A stretch of DNA of 64,000 nt from Acanthosepion esculentum (GCA_964036315.1 OZ038517.1:20432574-20496573); one strand, 5' to 3'; positions 1-10,629 are shown, counted from the first letter of the stretch. Translations and numbers: made by a program. Notes: generated from the letters alone by a model not told the origin.

Positions 1-165
1 GTAAATTAATTTTAAGTGTCTATGCGTTGTCATCTTCTGTCTGTTTGAATCCTGTTCTTTTATTGCCATTTCTACATAATGTTTTCTGTTTCTTTCACCC
101 TCAGTAATCATCTTAGTGACTTTATTGCCTTGCTTGGAAAGAAATGATTAAAAAAGGAATCATGC
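1..165 (+). repeat. LINE 3'-tail-like interspersed repeat
   Basis: This stretch ends in a block (about 95-155) containing CTTAGTGACTTTATTGCCTT. The same block recurs at 13880-14000, 14515-14620 (minus), 49975-50090, 62235-62360 and 63700-63815 (minus). At 14.5-14.9 kb it lies directly downstream of a reverse-transcriptase C-terminus, so I read it as the 3' untranslated tail of that LINE family. No open frame is credible here. Confidence 0.45.
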
Positions 166-303
166 GTGAGAAACCAAAGTTGTAGAACTGAATTTTTTCC
201 TTACCTAAAATTCCTGAGATTTTATCCTGATTTACTGGAGTAAATCTAAAAAACAGAAAAAAAAAGATAAATTTTGTGCCTTTAATAAAATGATACAAAA
301 ATG

Positions 304-306
<3 letters not shown>

Positions 307-348
<42 letters not shown>
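307..348. repeat. (AT)n microsatellite
   Basis: Uninterrupted alternating TA of about 40 bp. The window holds many similar tracts, several of them at the edges of SINEs or other repeats. Confidence 0.95.
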
Positions 349-349
<1 letters not shown>

Positions 350-364
350 CTTTGTGTCATATGT

Positions 365-756
365 GATATAAAATGGGATGACAGGGTCAAGAATAGTGCA
401 ATACTGAAGAAATGTAACAACATCACAGGCACTGAAACTATTCTAGCAAAGATACAACATAGGTTGGCTGGTCATTGATGAGCATAGGCTTCCAAAAAAG
501 GTGCTGTATGGACAACTACCAAATTCCAAGCGTTCAGTTGGACATCCACTCATCAAACCAAAAGGAGTGGCATAAAGCATGTTTCATTAAGTTAAAGGGT
601 TTTGAAGACAGTAGACTGAAGCACTGTGATCAGCTTCATCAAGCTCTGAAGCAGAGACACCATCAAAATCCTGCTTCAACAAATTTCATCAGTCAGTGTG
701 GCTTTGTCGCCTGCAGCAAGTCTGGGCTAGTATCTCACTTAAGAAAGCACAAATGA
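365..756 (+). pseudogene. Non-LTR retrotransposon ORF, C-terminal remnant
   Basis: The translation resembles the conserved end of a LINE endonuclease/reverse-transcriptase polyprotein. First comes a WDDRV...KKCN...ILAKIQHRLAGH segment (about 370-475), then a KRSVGHPL-like segment, then a terminal Cys/His finger-like motif CGFVACSKSGLVSHLRKH just before the stop at 754-756. The first part is in a different frame from the 93-codon open frame that starts at 475, so it is frameshifted and not functional. In this LINE group the C-terminal finger follows the RT domain. It could be mistaken for a small zinc-finger gene, but its upstream sequence argues for a dead LINE 3' end. Confidence 0.6.
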
Positions 757-841
757 AATATGTCTTTCCCTTACCTGATTTTCTCCACAATAGCCCCTGC
801 TAACCCTCATTTATCATTCACTCACAATAGGAGAGTCCATT

Positions 842-845
<4 letters not shown>

Positions 846-900
<55 letters not shown>
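846..900. repeat. (AT)n microsatellite
   Basis: About 55 bp of pure TA dinucleotide, directly abutting the 5' end of a SINE at 901. Confidence 0.95.
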
Positions 901-904
<4 letters not shown>

Positions 905-1222
905 ACACATGGTACAGTGGATAAAGGCATTAGTTAGATCCAGTGACAGGACCCAAAGAGTGTGAGTTCAATACCCGGCTAAGGCAGTAGAGAACTTTCA
1001 GAGGGAAATTAACAGGAGATAACTGATAACTGACATCCATTAAACATGGCATGTGGAACTAGAACTGTCTACCCCAGTGAGCGAAATAAAGGGTTCTGTT
1101 TGACATTCCAACCACCTGAAGAAGGTAGGAGCGTACAACGGCTGAAATGTAATAAATATGGCGACAAAGATGAGGACAATAGTCTGAATAATGTAAATAA
1201 TGTACATAATACTTCATCTCAG

Positions 1223-1254
<32 letters not shown>
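901..1254 (+). repeat. tRNA-derived SINE (family A), full length
   Basis: The head resembles a tRNA: an A-box-like ATGGTACAGTGGATAAAGG and a B-box-like GTGAGTTCAATACCC. A body of about 180 bp follows, and the 3' end carries GATGAGGACAATAGTC and CATCTCAGAAATATA leading into an (AT)n tract. Other copies lie at 9985-10312 (minus), 23975-24352 and 24983-25290, with 3'-end fragments elsewhere. The head is closest by eye to a tRNA-Arg type, and octopus SINEs of that origin are known; the exact family is inference. Short open frames on both strands here are chance. Confidence 0.75.
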
Positions 1255-1256
<2 letters not shown>

Positions 1257-1258
<2 letters not shown>

Positions 1259-2030
1259 TACGAAAAACTAGGTAATCCGTATGGGTAGACCCAAGGAGGA
1301 TAAAATCCAGAGAGCTCAATGTAAATCAGAGCTAATAATTTAAATAAAAACAGACCACTTTAAGGTTCCATGTAATAAATTATTTCACCACAGCCCTTTT
1401 AAAGGACCGCGGATCATCAGACTTTACTTCCAAAGTCTGAAACAAAAAAATGAAAAGAAATTTACACATTTTTGACAGGCAGTACTAAGTATATGTAAAT
1501 TAACGAAGTGAGGAAGTGAGGAGGGAGAGAGATATGATTGAGTTAGATGTAACATTTCTATTCTTTCAAATTTAAATTGTTTGAGGAAATCCAGACAATG
1601 ACATGTTAAATCGGTTAACTTGACGGAAGTTATGTATCGATATGGAAGAGGGAGAGGAGAAAAAAGCATAAAGAGAAAAAGAGAGAAAGAAGTTATGAGA
1701 GAAAGTGTCATTAACTTTCTTTGGAATGAAAGGCCCGAAATAGACACTGTTGTTTTGCTTTACTTTGAGAGTTCATAAATATTATATTTGATTTCTTCAA
1801 ACAATTTAAATTTGAAAGAATAGAAATGTTACATCTAACTCAATCATGTCTCACTTCCTCACTTCGTTAATTTACATATACTTAGTACTGCCCGTCAAAA
1901 ATGTGTAAATTTCTTTTCATTTTTCGTTTCAACCTTTCGAAGTAAAGTCTGATGATCCGCGGTCCTTTAAAAGGGCTGTGGTGAAATAATTTATTACATG
2001 GAACCTTAAAGTGGTCTGTTTTTATTTAAA
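1257..2030. repeat. Large palindrome formed by inverted copies of one repeat
   Basis: The stretch from about 1336 to 1575 (ACAGACCACTTTAAGG...CACAGCCCTTTTAAAGG...ATCATCAGAC) returns as its reverse complement at about 1800-2028. The arms are roughly 230-240 bp and highly similar, with a spacer of about 225 bp containing purine-rich GAGAGAAA sequence. The unit preceding the left arm (1257-1336, AGGTAATCCGTATGGGTAG) also occurs at 4886-4983 next to a third, single copy of the arm. This is therefore an interspersed repeat inserted or duplicated head to head. Confidence 0.8.
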
Positions 2031-2308
2031 ATATATATATGTTGGAAATTAAAATTAAAATAAACATTGTTATATTTTTGTATGTAGTTATTTTTTTAGA
2101 TATGCAGTATTTTATTTTAAAATTAAAAAAATAATGTATACAAATGTCAAAATTTTATCAGACATGTTGTGCTTGCGAGTTTAATGGATGTTTTATTACC
2201 AATATTTTTATCATCTGATTTTGTGTTGACTTTTTGTATACTAGCAGAAAAAGGAAAGAAAAGATAACTTATCTATTTATTTCGCCCATATAGAGTCTTC
2301 TTGTGTGT

Positions 2309-2590
2309 ATGCAAATTGACTCATTTGAGTGTAACCACACCTTTGGAGATGCTCATAAAAGAGCGAGTTCGCGCCTTTGAACAAGTTTTTTGGCATTGGC
2401 CAACGGGCCTTGATGAGTGTCTTTAGGCAGAAAGGAGAGTGATGTTATATGTTATCTTCCTTTTATTCCTCAACTCAGGAAGGTTCCAACACTGGCAGAA
2501 GTGACCGTTTCCATGACAACGAAAAACACTGAATGGAGCAAAATATCTCTTCATGAAGGATGCTGTGAAAATTCTTGGACATTCAGGCCG
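2309..2590 (+). other. Promoter-like motifs followed by an exon-like segment (uncertain)
   Basis: An octamer ATGCAAAT (2309-2316) lies 37 bp before a TATA-like CATAAAAG (2354-2361). Downstream, 2479-2590 is bounded by a good acceptor (pyrimidine tract then CAACTCAG) and a GTAAAT donor, with one open frame through it. I do not recognise the peptide. Sequence just after the donor (2592-2667) is shared with 11268-11390, so all of this may belong to an unclassified repeat. Only the motifs are seen; function is speculation. Confidence 0.22.
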
Positions 2591-2679
2591 GTAAATGTTA
2601 TTTAATACTGTTTATTATAAACAGAGCATTTACTTAAATACTTGTATCTATAAAAACAATGTTAAACATAAAAATGTCT

Positions 2680-2924
2680 ATATATATATATATATATATA
2701 TATCATGACACTATATATATATATATATCATGACACTATATATATATATATATCATGACACTATATATATATATCATGACACTATATATATATATATATG
2801 ACACTATATATATATATCATGACACTATATATATATATATATATGACACTATATATATATGACACTATATATATCATGACACTATATATATATATATATA
2901 TGACACTATATATATATATCATGA

Positions 2925-2972
<48 letters not shown>
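2680..2972. repeat. Compound AT microsatellite with CATGACAC interruptions
   Basis: Runs of TA are separated about ten times by CATGACAC or TGACAC, giving irregular short higher-order units, and end in a 40-bp pure TA run at 2931-2972. It abuts a SINE whose first bases repeat the same GTGTCAT motif in inverted form. Confidence 0.9.
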
Positions 2973-2973
<1 letters not shown>

Positions 2974-2976
<3 letters not shown>

Positions 2977-3110
2977 TCATCCACAAACAGACTGTTTCTC
3001 TATATCACAGCTCATCAGTGTGGCTAGACATCTGGTTGATCTAGCTAGGATTGAAACCCGACTGAATTGGCATCAGTCGGGGTATTCTACCACTAAGCCG
3101 TTGGCCCACG
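2974..3110 (-). repeat. tRNA-derived SINE (family B)
   Basis: Read on the minus strand, the head is tRNA-like: an A-box-like CGGCTTAGTGGTAGAATA and a B-box-like GGGTTTCAATCCTAGC. A body with CACACTGATGAGCTGTGATA and a tail GTCTGTTTGTGGATGAC follow. A second, headless copy is at 3286-3395. The A box to B box spacing fits a tRNA head. This family differs from the SINEs at 901 and 9985. Confidence 0.7.
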
Positions 3111-3285
3111 GCAGGGATGAAGGTGAATTTAAGTGTATTTATTTTTAGATAAACACATAGTGATTGAGATAACATGATTCGATTTACCGAAGTGTTTTGC
3201 ATTTTTAGCCGTAATAGTCAGTTTGCAAACCCACAGTTCCTCCCCAGAGAGCTCAACCAAAATAAATTTTCAGGAGCATATATAT

Positions 3286-3395
3286 TGTCACCCACAGACA
3301 GACTGTTTCACTGTATCACAGCTCATCAGTGTGGCTAGATGTCCGGTTGGCTCTAGCTAGGATCAAAACACGACTGAATTGGCGTGTGCATGAAT
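3286..3395 (-). repeat. SINE family B, truncated copy
   Basis: This matches the body and tail of the element at 2974-3110, sharing CAGCTCATCAGTGTGGCTAG, but the tRNA-like 5' head is absent after GGATCAAAACACGACTGAATT. Confidence 0.65.
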
Positions 3396-3701
3396 AAACA
3401 CAAAAAGAAAACTTATCTTAGCCAATGCGTTTATCAAGGTAAATATAAGGATTTTATTTTGTAACAATTATTTATATACAAGAGCAAAAATATTTTGGGT
3501 TTTTCAAAATTCTTTAGTTAGGAATGCTGATAAATATTCATGAGGTTCACAGACTTATCTGAGTTTGCCAGACACTGCCTGACTTTTCTGCTAACCTAAG
3601 AAATATTTATGAGCATTCTTAAATTTAAACATTTTGTTAAAGCAATAACATTTTTGCTCTTGCATATAAATACTTGTTACAAAGTTTTCCTTTTATCTTT
3701 T

Positions 3702-3734
<33 letters not shown>

Positions 3735-3735
<1 letters not shown>

Positions 3736-4012
3736 GGGTGTGATGGGTAAATTATTGCCATTCATATTTTTAATTTCGCACATATGCATTGTTTGTTTTT
3801 GATTTTGTCAACTACACAATATATAGGGTCAGTTGGGCACCATCTGTCAGAATAAGAGCACAATGATGCAATTCACTCCACCAGAAATTTGTAAACAGCA
3901 TGCTGTACTGCTTGGCATTTGCACTGGAAGCTCCAATACACACATTTCAGAGTGTTTGCGTGTCAATCTGAGGACAGTGCAGAGAATTCAGAAAGAGAAG
4001 GATGATACATAG
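3735..4012 (+). pseudogene. IS630-Tc1-mariner-type element, 5' fragment with transposase N-terminus
   Basis: An (AT)n tract runs into GGGTGTGATGGGTAAATTA, which looks like a terminal sequence. An open frame at 3866-4012 then encodes 48 residues beginning MQFTPPEICKQ and containing NLRTVQRIQKEK, the recognition-helix style of helix-turn-helix transposase N-termini. The frame stops at 4010-4012 and no DDE domain follows. The remnant is interrupted by the inverted repeat that starts near 4020. The assignment rests on the helix-turn-helix pattern only. Confidence 0.45.
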
Positions 4013-4019
4013 TCAACAT

Positions 4020-4134
4020 TATGAAACAGCCTGTCGCCTCTGAGTTTTGACTTCAATGTTCACTTTTACATACATACGCTCTCTGATATTGAGCACTTTA
4101 TCCCATAAATATAGCACACCTTAAAACTATATTT

Positions 4135-4178
<44 letters not shown>

Positions 4179-4371
4179 ATAATAAATACACATGTTGTTT
4201 CTCACCTATATTACAATTCTGTTTCATGCACAATGTAATTGTCAGGTGCTGATTGAAAAATGACTGTTGAAAAATTGAAATATTTATATTTATTTTGAAA
4301 GTACTTGGAATAAATGAATATATATCAACATGATGATTTATTTTCCTTTAATAAGGGTGCGAAGAAGCTTG

Positions 4372-4425
<54 letters not shown>

Positions 4426-4535
4426 GAAATATAGTCTTAAAGTGTGCTATATTTATGGGATAAAGTGCTCAATATCAGAGATAGAGCGTGTGTAAATATA
4501 AAAAAAAACTTAGAGGCGACATTCTGTTTCATGCT
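4020..4535. repeat. Inverted repeat (about 110-bp arms) around two AT tracts
   Basis: The left arm at about 4021-4140 contains GATATTGAGCACTTTATCCC and CTGTCGCCTCTGAG. It returns reverse-complemented at about 4422-4530 (GGGATAAAGTGCTCAATATC, CTTAGAGGCGAC). Between the arms lie (AT)n tracts at 4138-4175 and 4378-4422 and about 200 bp of unique AT-rich DNA. It could be a foldback-type MITE. I see no clear target duplication. Confidence 0.65.
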
Positions 4536-4560
4536 AGTGCAATCGTCAGGCGACTCTGTC

Positions 4561-4692
4561 ATATATTTAATTGGATTGATGTGAGTTTGTGACCCTGGAT
4601 TTCATGTTCTCTGTGATTGTCAGTCAAAAAGTTTGTCTGATAGAGAGTGTGAAACTGAAGGTCACAAACTCACATCAATCCAACTAAATATA
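4561..4692. repeat. Short hairpin element (34-bp inverted ends), MITE-like
   Basis: The ends at about 4561-4594 and 4659-4692 are reverse complements with one mismatch; the core GATGTGAGTTTGTGACC pairs with GGTCACAAACTCACATC. The loop is about 64 bp. Total length and terminal pairing fit a small MITE, but no family could be assigned. Confidence 0.6.
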
Positions 4693-4801
4693 TTAGCTTT
4701 AGCACTGATATTGAACACTTTCCAATAAGTACCGGGTATATATAATATATAAATAATATATATAAAAATTGCATATATTTATATTTATGTACATATGCAT
4801 T

Positions 4802-4817
4802 TTACATATATATATAT

Positions 4818-4882
<65 letters not shown>
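4802..4882. repeat. (AT)n microsatellite
   Basis: About 80 bp of TA dinucleotide with one GA interruption near 4818. It precedes a copy of the repeat unit that also follows the AT tract at 1225-1254. Confidence 0.95.
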
Positions 4883-4884
<2 letters not shown>

Positions 4885-4886
<2 letters not shown>

Positions 4887-5240
4887 AGTTATGAAAAATT
4901 TGGTAATCCGTATAGGTAGTCCCAAGAAGGATGAAATCCTGAGAGCTCAATGTAAATTCAGAGCAAATAATTTAAAGAAAAACAGACCACTTTAAGGCTC
5001 CATGTAATAATTTATTTCACCATAGCCCTTTTAAAGGACGCTGGATCATCAGACATCACTTCCAAAAGGTGAAACGAAAAATGAAATGAACATTTACACT
5101 TTTGACAGGTAGTATTAAGTTTATGTAATTTAACAGAGAGGGCAGTGAGGAGTGGTGTGATAGACATGATCGAGCTTAGAGAGGGTTTGTTTTAATATTT
5201 CTATCTATCATACTTAGTATTAGGGGAGGAGAGACCAGAC
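4885..5240 (+). repeat. Single copy of the repeat found inverted at 1.3-2.0 kb
   Basis: It shares GGTAATCCGTA, GAGAGCTCAATGTAAAT, CAGACCACTTTAAGG, AGCCCTTTTAAAGGA and GGATCATCAGAC, in the same order, with 1257-1575. This copy is more diverged and is not palindromic, so it is useful for defining the unit (about 350 bp). Confidence 0.7.
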
Positions 5241-5306
5241 ATTGACCTATTTAATTGGTTAACTTAACGGAAGTGATATATTGAAAGGGAAGGGGGAGAA
5301 GGGAGA

Positions 5307-5408
5307 AAAAAATGACGATTATCCTCATATTCACATACCTTGGTTATATATGTATATATATATATATATATATAAGCAAGGTATGTGAATATGAGGATAA
5401 TCGTCATT
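5307..5408. repeat. Near-perfect hairpin with an AT loop
   Basis: The segment AATGACGATTATCCTCATAT plus TCACATACCTTG at about 5310-5342 is repeated in reverse complement at about 5372-5406, around a TA-rich loop. The arms are about 33 bp. It directly precedes the exon-like segment at 5458-5635. Confidence 0.75.
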
Positions 5409-5457
5409 TTAATTCATACAACAACAAAACTCTCAGAAATTTATAAACTGGCTTTAC

Positions 5458-5635
5458 CTTTCTATATTTCCTCGGAAATGTTGTACCAGTTGTGGGTAAG
5501 GATTATATGGCAGTTCATTTGAAGACAGCAGATTTTCGAAAGCTCTGTGTACAGCATCTTGGAGGGCTGTTTTCTCCAGATATCTTGTAAAATCATTGAA
5601 ATTTGCACTCATTTCTTTCAGCAAATTTTGCACTA
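5458..5635 (-). CDS. Isolated exon-like coding segment of an unidentified protein
   Basis: On the minus strand a 178-bp segment is preceded by a strong acceptor (pyrimidine run then TTTTTAG) and followed by a donor AAAG|GTAAAG. One frame is open for 58 codons, starting NLLKEMSANFNDFTRYLEKT and continuing through a region with SSNELPYNPYPQLV and HFRGNIE. Composition is protein-like, with mixed charge, helix-like spacing and a Pro-Tyr-rich stretch, and unlike the surrounding repeats. The reading enters with two bases and leaves with two, so flanking exons are required; I could not identify them. I do not recognise the protein. If real, it is an exon of a neighbouring minus-strand gene, divergent from the CENPV-like gene. 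Confidence 0.5.
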
Positions 5636-6304
5636 CTAAAAAGGAAAAAAATTATGATGTAATGAACACAACACTGGAAAAATGCTTATTCATGTTTCAA
5701 CAAATATTACTTTAACTATTATTAATTTTTACTATACTTGTATATTTTGTCTTAATTTCAGTTACTTTTTATCACATTTACTCAAACAAGCATTGTGCTC
5801 TGTCAGTAAAACTTAGAATATACCAACTGCATCCTCTGTGGACGGATAAGACAACTCTTGAAAGTGACCACCTACTAAGGATCAAATAAAAATGACCAAT
5901 ACTCAGCTATCCCTGAACCAAATAAATGGTTATTGACTCAAATATAAATAATAAATATTTACCTATACCTAAACCAAATAAATGCTTATAGACTCAAATA
6001 TAAATGACCAATGTTTACCAATACCTGAACCAAATAAATGCTTCTTCTAGACTCAAACATAAACAACCAATATATACCCACTTCCCAAATCAAGAAAATG
6101 CTTACAGGTTCAAATAAATTAAGACTGAATTCAACATTCTTCTTCTCTGTGTTGTGTCCTTTCAGGACATCGACAATCATTTTCCCTTCAAAATTTTCTA
6201 TCTTGTTTGGCTCTTAGCAGTTATCTGCCCTTTGTTTTGAATTCAGAGTTGTTCTCTTAGACTACTTGCCAACCCAGGCTAGACACCATACCATTAACCC
6301 CTAG

Positions 6305-6480
6305 TGGGATGGAGAAGAGACAGATTCATAGCTTTTCAAGAGTATTTGAGTGAAAGTGAACAGCCTTGGTTGGAATTTAACCTTTAACCTAGACACACAA
6401 ATCACAATTTCATGCTAATTATCACAATGCAACACAGATATCTGATCTCACTATATAGTCATTCTTAATCACCCTTAATC
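6305..6480 (-). repeat. tRNA-like SINE (family C), degenerate copy
   Basis: The minus strand carries a degenerate form of the body AAGGTATGAATC...TTCACT...CCAACCAAGG that is shared with 10455-10580 (minus), 15150-15265 and 58019-58150. The tRNA-like head is weak here. Confidence 0.4.
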
Positions 6481-6881
6481 ATGTAAAGATAAGCAATGGC
6501 TGTATAGTTAAATCTTAATGATTCCCAGATGCAAGTCCCTGTAGTCTAAGCAGTAAGGCAGCTATTGCATTAAAACAAACCTCAAAGAAAAGGGATGCAA
6601 ATTCAAGTGTCTCAACAGCTTTTATTCTTTATTTTTTACTATAGAAAGCATCATTAATTATTTTCTTAAAGAAATATATAACAAATGAATTATAGAAAAT
6701 GTGTTGCAATTGATTTTTCATATGTATTGAGTTGTCAGATTTATTCATTTTTTTCAGTGTTATTTAAATTAACACACAAAATATTTTACCTTAGTGTTTT
6801 ATGTGTTTTTGTAGCCCTATTCTTTCTCTACAACTTTTGGTTATCGTTTTTGAAAATTGATTAAATTTTAACACTTCAGAC

Positions 6882-7175
6882 ATGACAGAGTGCCAAGTAA
6901 GCAAAAATGAGCATTTTTCACACCAGCTTCTCAAACACATTGTTACTTTGTCCAAAAATGCTATTCAAGAGCTTGGTTGGGAAGTTCTACCACACCCATC
7001 ATATTCTTCTCATTTAGATTCTTCAGATTATCACCTTATCCATTGCTTTCCAACAGTCTGCAAAGAGCTTTGTTCAATAACAATGTCAAGTTGCAAACGG
7101 GACTCTATGAATTCTTCAGATCAAGACCTGGTAATTTCTATCATCATGGCATTGACAAGTTAGTGGGATATCTGT
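6882..7175 (+). pseudogene. Mariner transposase, C-terminal fragment
   Basis: One frame reads ELGWEVLPHPSYSSHLDSSD followed by YHL. The equivalent in mariner transposases is the region just before and including the third catalytic Asp (usual form HPPYSPDLAPSDYHLF). After about 7040 the homology continues in the +1 frame as SLQRALFNNN...EFFRSRPGNFYHHGIDKL. The gene is therefore truncated at its 5' end and frameshifted. No TIRs were recognised nearby. The element is clearly dead, and a SINE 3' end follows at once. Confidence 0.75.
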
Positions 7176-7305
7176 CTATATCTCTGAGATGAGGCATTAT
7201 GATTATTTACATTATTCGGACTGTTATCCACATCTTCATTGCCATATTCACAATATTTCGGCCGTTGTACACTTCACTCTTCTTCAGGTGATTAGAATTT
7301 CAAAC
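7176..7305 (-). repeat. SINE family A, 3'-end fragment
   Basis: It contains CTGAGATGAGGCATTATG, TTTACATTATTCGGACTG, GTTGTACACTTC and CTTCTTCAGGTG, the minus-strand version of the 3' end of the SINE at 901-1254. The tRNA head is missing. Confidence 0.65.
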
Positions 7306-7309
7306 CAAA

Positions 7310-8100
7310 CCCTTATTTAATTTATTGATTTTAATCCATTTCCCCCACATAAATCATTATTACTAATAATTATTATTATGAATCATTATTATTGTTTTAT
7401 TTAATGATTTTTTATTTCAGTTTCCCACATGAATCATTATTATGAATCATTATTTTATTGAGTTTATTTTATCCTCTTACATAAATCATTATGAGGCATT
7501 ATTATTAATCCTTATTTTATTTATTGATTTTATTTAATTTTCCCAAATAAATCATTATTATTATTATTAATCATTATTATTGACTTATTTATCGATTTTA
7601 TTTCATTTCCCCGCATAAATCATTATAATTAATCGTCATCATTATTAAGAATCATTATTATTGCCTTATTTACTGATTTTATTTCATTTCTCCGCATAAA
7701 TCATTATAATTAATCATCATCATCATTATTATGAATCATTTTTGCCTTATTTACCGATTTTATTTCATTTCCCCACATAAATCATTATAATTAATCATCA
7801 TCATTATGAATCATTATTTTTGCCTTATTTACCGATTTTATTTCATTTCCCCACATAAATCATTATAATTAATCATCATCATTATTATTATTATGAATCA
7901 TTATTTTTGCCTTATTTACCGATTTTATTTCATTTCCCCACATAAATCATTATAATTATACAACATTATTATTGCCTTATATACTCATTTTATTTCATTT
8001 CCCTGCATAAATCATTATAATTAATCATTATTTTTATTATTATTATTATTATTAATCATTATTATTATGTCATTTGATTTTATTTCATTATGCCACATAA
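7310..8100. repeat. Tandem array, unit about 80-90 bp
   Basis: About nine imperfect units each contain GATTTTATTTCATTTCCCC, ACATAAATCATTATAATTAA and a variable (CAT/TTA)n segment. Units in the middle (about 7580-7940) are the most alike and the edges decay. No coding capacity. Confidence 0.85.
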
Positions 8101-8539
8101 AAAAGTGCATTGTAATTAATTTCTGTTACAGATATATTCATTTTTTATTAACGCTTTTCTGATTCAAGATTCAATTTCTCCTGAACCAACTTGTGCACTT
8201 ACTAAAAATGTTTTACCAAGTCAAATTGATGGACATGAACATTGAATAAATCATTTTTTTTCCAACTTAGCAATGAAAATTTGTTCTTGGCATGCAACGA
8301 TGTCTATGTGGGTTCCCAGCCATGCATATTTCGAATGGTCAATGATTGTCTCATTTTTGATTAAACAGAAATATTTGGAATTATTGGATTTAAAATCTAT
8401 TTGAACAGATTTCAGCGCTCAGTCTGGATATTGTGTTCATAGAGCAGAAAAAGAGATTCATAGACATTTTAAATTCACAGGTGTTATAGAAACTATTTCC
8501 TATTTCATTATCAATGATTTCTATTATAGGAAAGAATTA

Positions 8540-9420
8540 TTGCAATGATTTTTACTGTAAATAATCTATTGGCAATGATTTTTACTGTAAATAATACACT
8601 GGCAATGATTTTTAATGTAAATAATCCATTGTCAACAATTTTTCCTGTAAATAATCCATTGTTAATGATTATTACTGTAAATAATCCATTGGTAATGATT
8701 TTTACTGTAAATAATCCATTGCAATTACTTTTACCGTAAACAATCCGTTAGCAATGATTTTTACTGCAAACAATCCACTGTCAATAATTTTTACTATAAA
8801 TAATACATTGTGAATGATTTTTATTGTAAATAATCCAATGTCAATTATTTTTACTGTAAATAATCCATTGTTAATGATTTTTACTGTAAATAATCCATTG
8901 ACAATGATTTTTACTGTAAATAATCCATTGGCAATAATTTTTATTGTACATAATCATTTAATCCATTGGCAATGATTTTTACTGTAAATAATCCACTGTC
9001 AATAATTTTTACTATAAATAATACATTGTGAATGATTTTTATTGTAAATAATCCAATGTCAATTATTTTTACTGTAAATAATCCATTGTTAATGATTTTT
9101 ACTGTAAATAATCCATTGACAATGATTTTTACTGTAAATAATCCATTGGCAATGATTTTTACTGTAAATAATCCATTGGCAATGATTTTTATTGTACATA
9201 ATTATTTAATCCATTGGCAATGATTTTTACTGTAAATAAGCCATTGTTAATGATTATTACTGTAAATAATCCATTGGTAATGATTTTTACTGTAAATATA
9301 TCAATTGGCAATGATTTTTACTGTAAATAACCCATTGTCAATAATTATTACTGTAAACAATCCATTGGCACTGATTTTATTTTTACTGTAAATAATCCAT
9401 TGCTAATGATTTCTACTGAA
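8540..9420. repeat. 30-bp minisatellite with a higher-order duplication
   Basis: The unit is about GATTTTTACTGTAAATAATC plus CATTGGCAAT, repeated about 29 times with point variation. A block of seven to eight variant units (about 8770-8985) recurs in the same order at about 8990-9215, including a distinctive GTACATAAT(C/T)A(T)TTAATCC insertion. Because 30 is a multiple of three, the array yields open frames; these are not evidence of a gene. Confidence 0.9.
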
Positions 9421-9984
9421 GTGATGCCTGAAAATCAAGAATTCCTTGTAAAATTAAGCTTCATATTCAAAATTGTTGTTCTATGACAATGGTATTTCTG
9501 GACTGTTGTTAACACAACTAAATAAAACTCAAAAATTTGATGTGTAAAAAGAAATGAAACTGAATTTTGAAACTTACCTCTTTCTGTCCAAACATTTACA
9601 CTTGGCAACCAATTTAAACCTTATAACCTACATACCGATAAACTACCTATATATCTCCTTGTCTTGTCTCTATGGATACACAACAAAAGGGAATTAATTT
9701 GAATTGTTTTTTTGAGTGATTGACTGTTAACACTACTGAATTTGTCAAGTTGAAAAGAAAGAAAGAAAGAAAGAAAGGGGTATGAAAATAACTATGACTA
9801 AAATACTGCCTCCATTATTGTTATTGTTGTTGTTGCTTGTCTTTTTCGTTTTTTGAAGACCAGTTTACATAACTTCCTTCAAATTATTTTGACAGTAATA
9901 CTGAGTACAGCAGAAAAATGGATGAAGAAAAATGTCATTCAGAAACTAAAAAATGTATTAAGACACAAGAATTGATTGTATTTG

Positions 9985-10312
9985 TGTATATTTCTGAGAT
10001 GAGGTATTATGTAAACTATTTACATTATTCGGACTATTGTCTTCATCTTTGTTGTCATATTTATCACAATGTTTTGGCCGTTGTATGCTCCAGCCTTCTT
10101 CAGGTGGTTGGAATGTCGAACTGAAGCCTTTATTTCGCTCACTGGAGTAGACTGTTCTAGTTCCACTTGCTATGTTTAATGGATGTCAGTTATCTGTTAA
10201 TTCCCCTCTCCAAGTTCTCCACTGCTTTAACCGGGTATTGAACTCACACTCTTTGAGTCCTGTCACTGGATCTAACCAATGCCTTTATCCACTGTGCCAT
10301 GTGTCTTTGATT
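9985..10312 (-). repeat. tRNA-derived SINE (family A), full length
   Basis: This is the minus-strand copy of the element at 901-1254: 3' end CTGAGATGAGGTATTATGTA at 9995, CTTCTTCAGGTGGTTGGAATG in the middle, and the tRNA-like head ending near 10312 (reverse of GACACATGGCACAGTGGATA). A and B boxes are recognisable. Confidence 0.75.
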
Positions 10313-10454
10313 GACTGATTCGTTTTTCTTGGAGCTTATTAACCCTTTGTGAATTATTTAAAACCAAAACATTTTTAGGATTTTAAGAATAATTCTGTAA
10401 CAATTTTTTGCAGATAAAAATGTTTACAGGTACAAATGCTACTATTAGCTACCT

Positions 10455-10580
10455 ATAGCTGAGTGAGGAACTGGATTCATACCTTTCCCGTGAGTATTTG
10501 CGTGTAAATGAATGTAACGAACCTGACTGGAATGTGAACTTGGCACTCCGATTTCAGAGCTGCTATCCATTATACTATCC
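10455..10580 (-). repeat. tRNA-like SINE (family C) without 5S head
   Basis: The minus strand reads GTATAATGGATAGCAGCTCT, then a B-box-like AAGTTCACATTCCAGTCAGG, then TTTACACGCAAATACTC and GAAAGGTATGAATCC. It matches the second half of the composite elements at 15085 and 57946 but has no 5S rRNA-like head. Confidence 0.6.
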
Positions 10581-10629
10581 ACAAGAGATAGGAATATGTC
10601 TTTAGAATCAAAGAAAAAAAAATCTTAAA

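Noticed and set aside
475..756. A small zinc-finger protein gene
   Set aside because: Upstream sequence in another frame carries the RT C-terminal pattern that normally precedes this finger, so it is the end of a decayed LINE.
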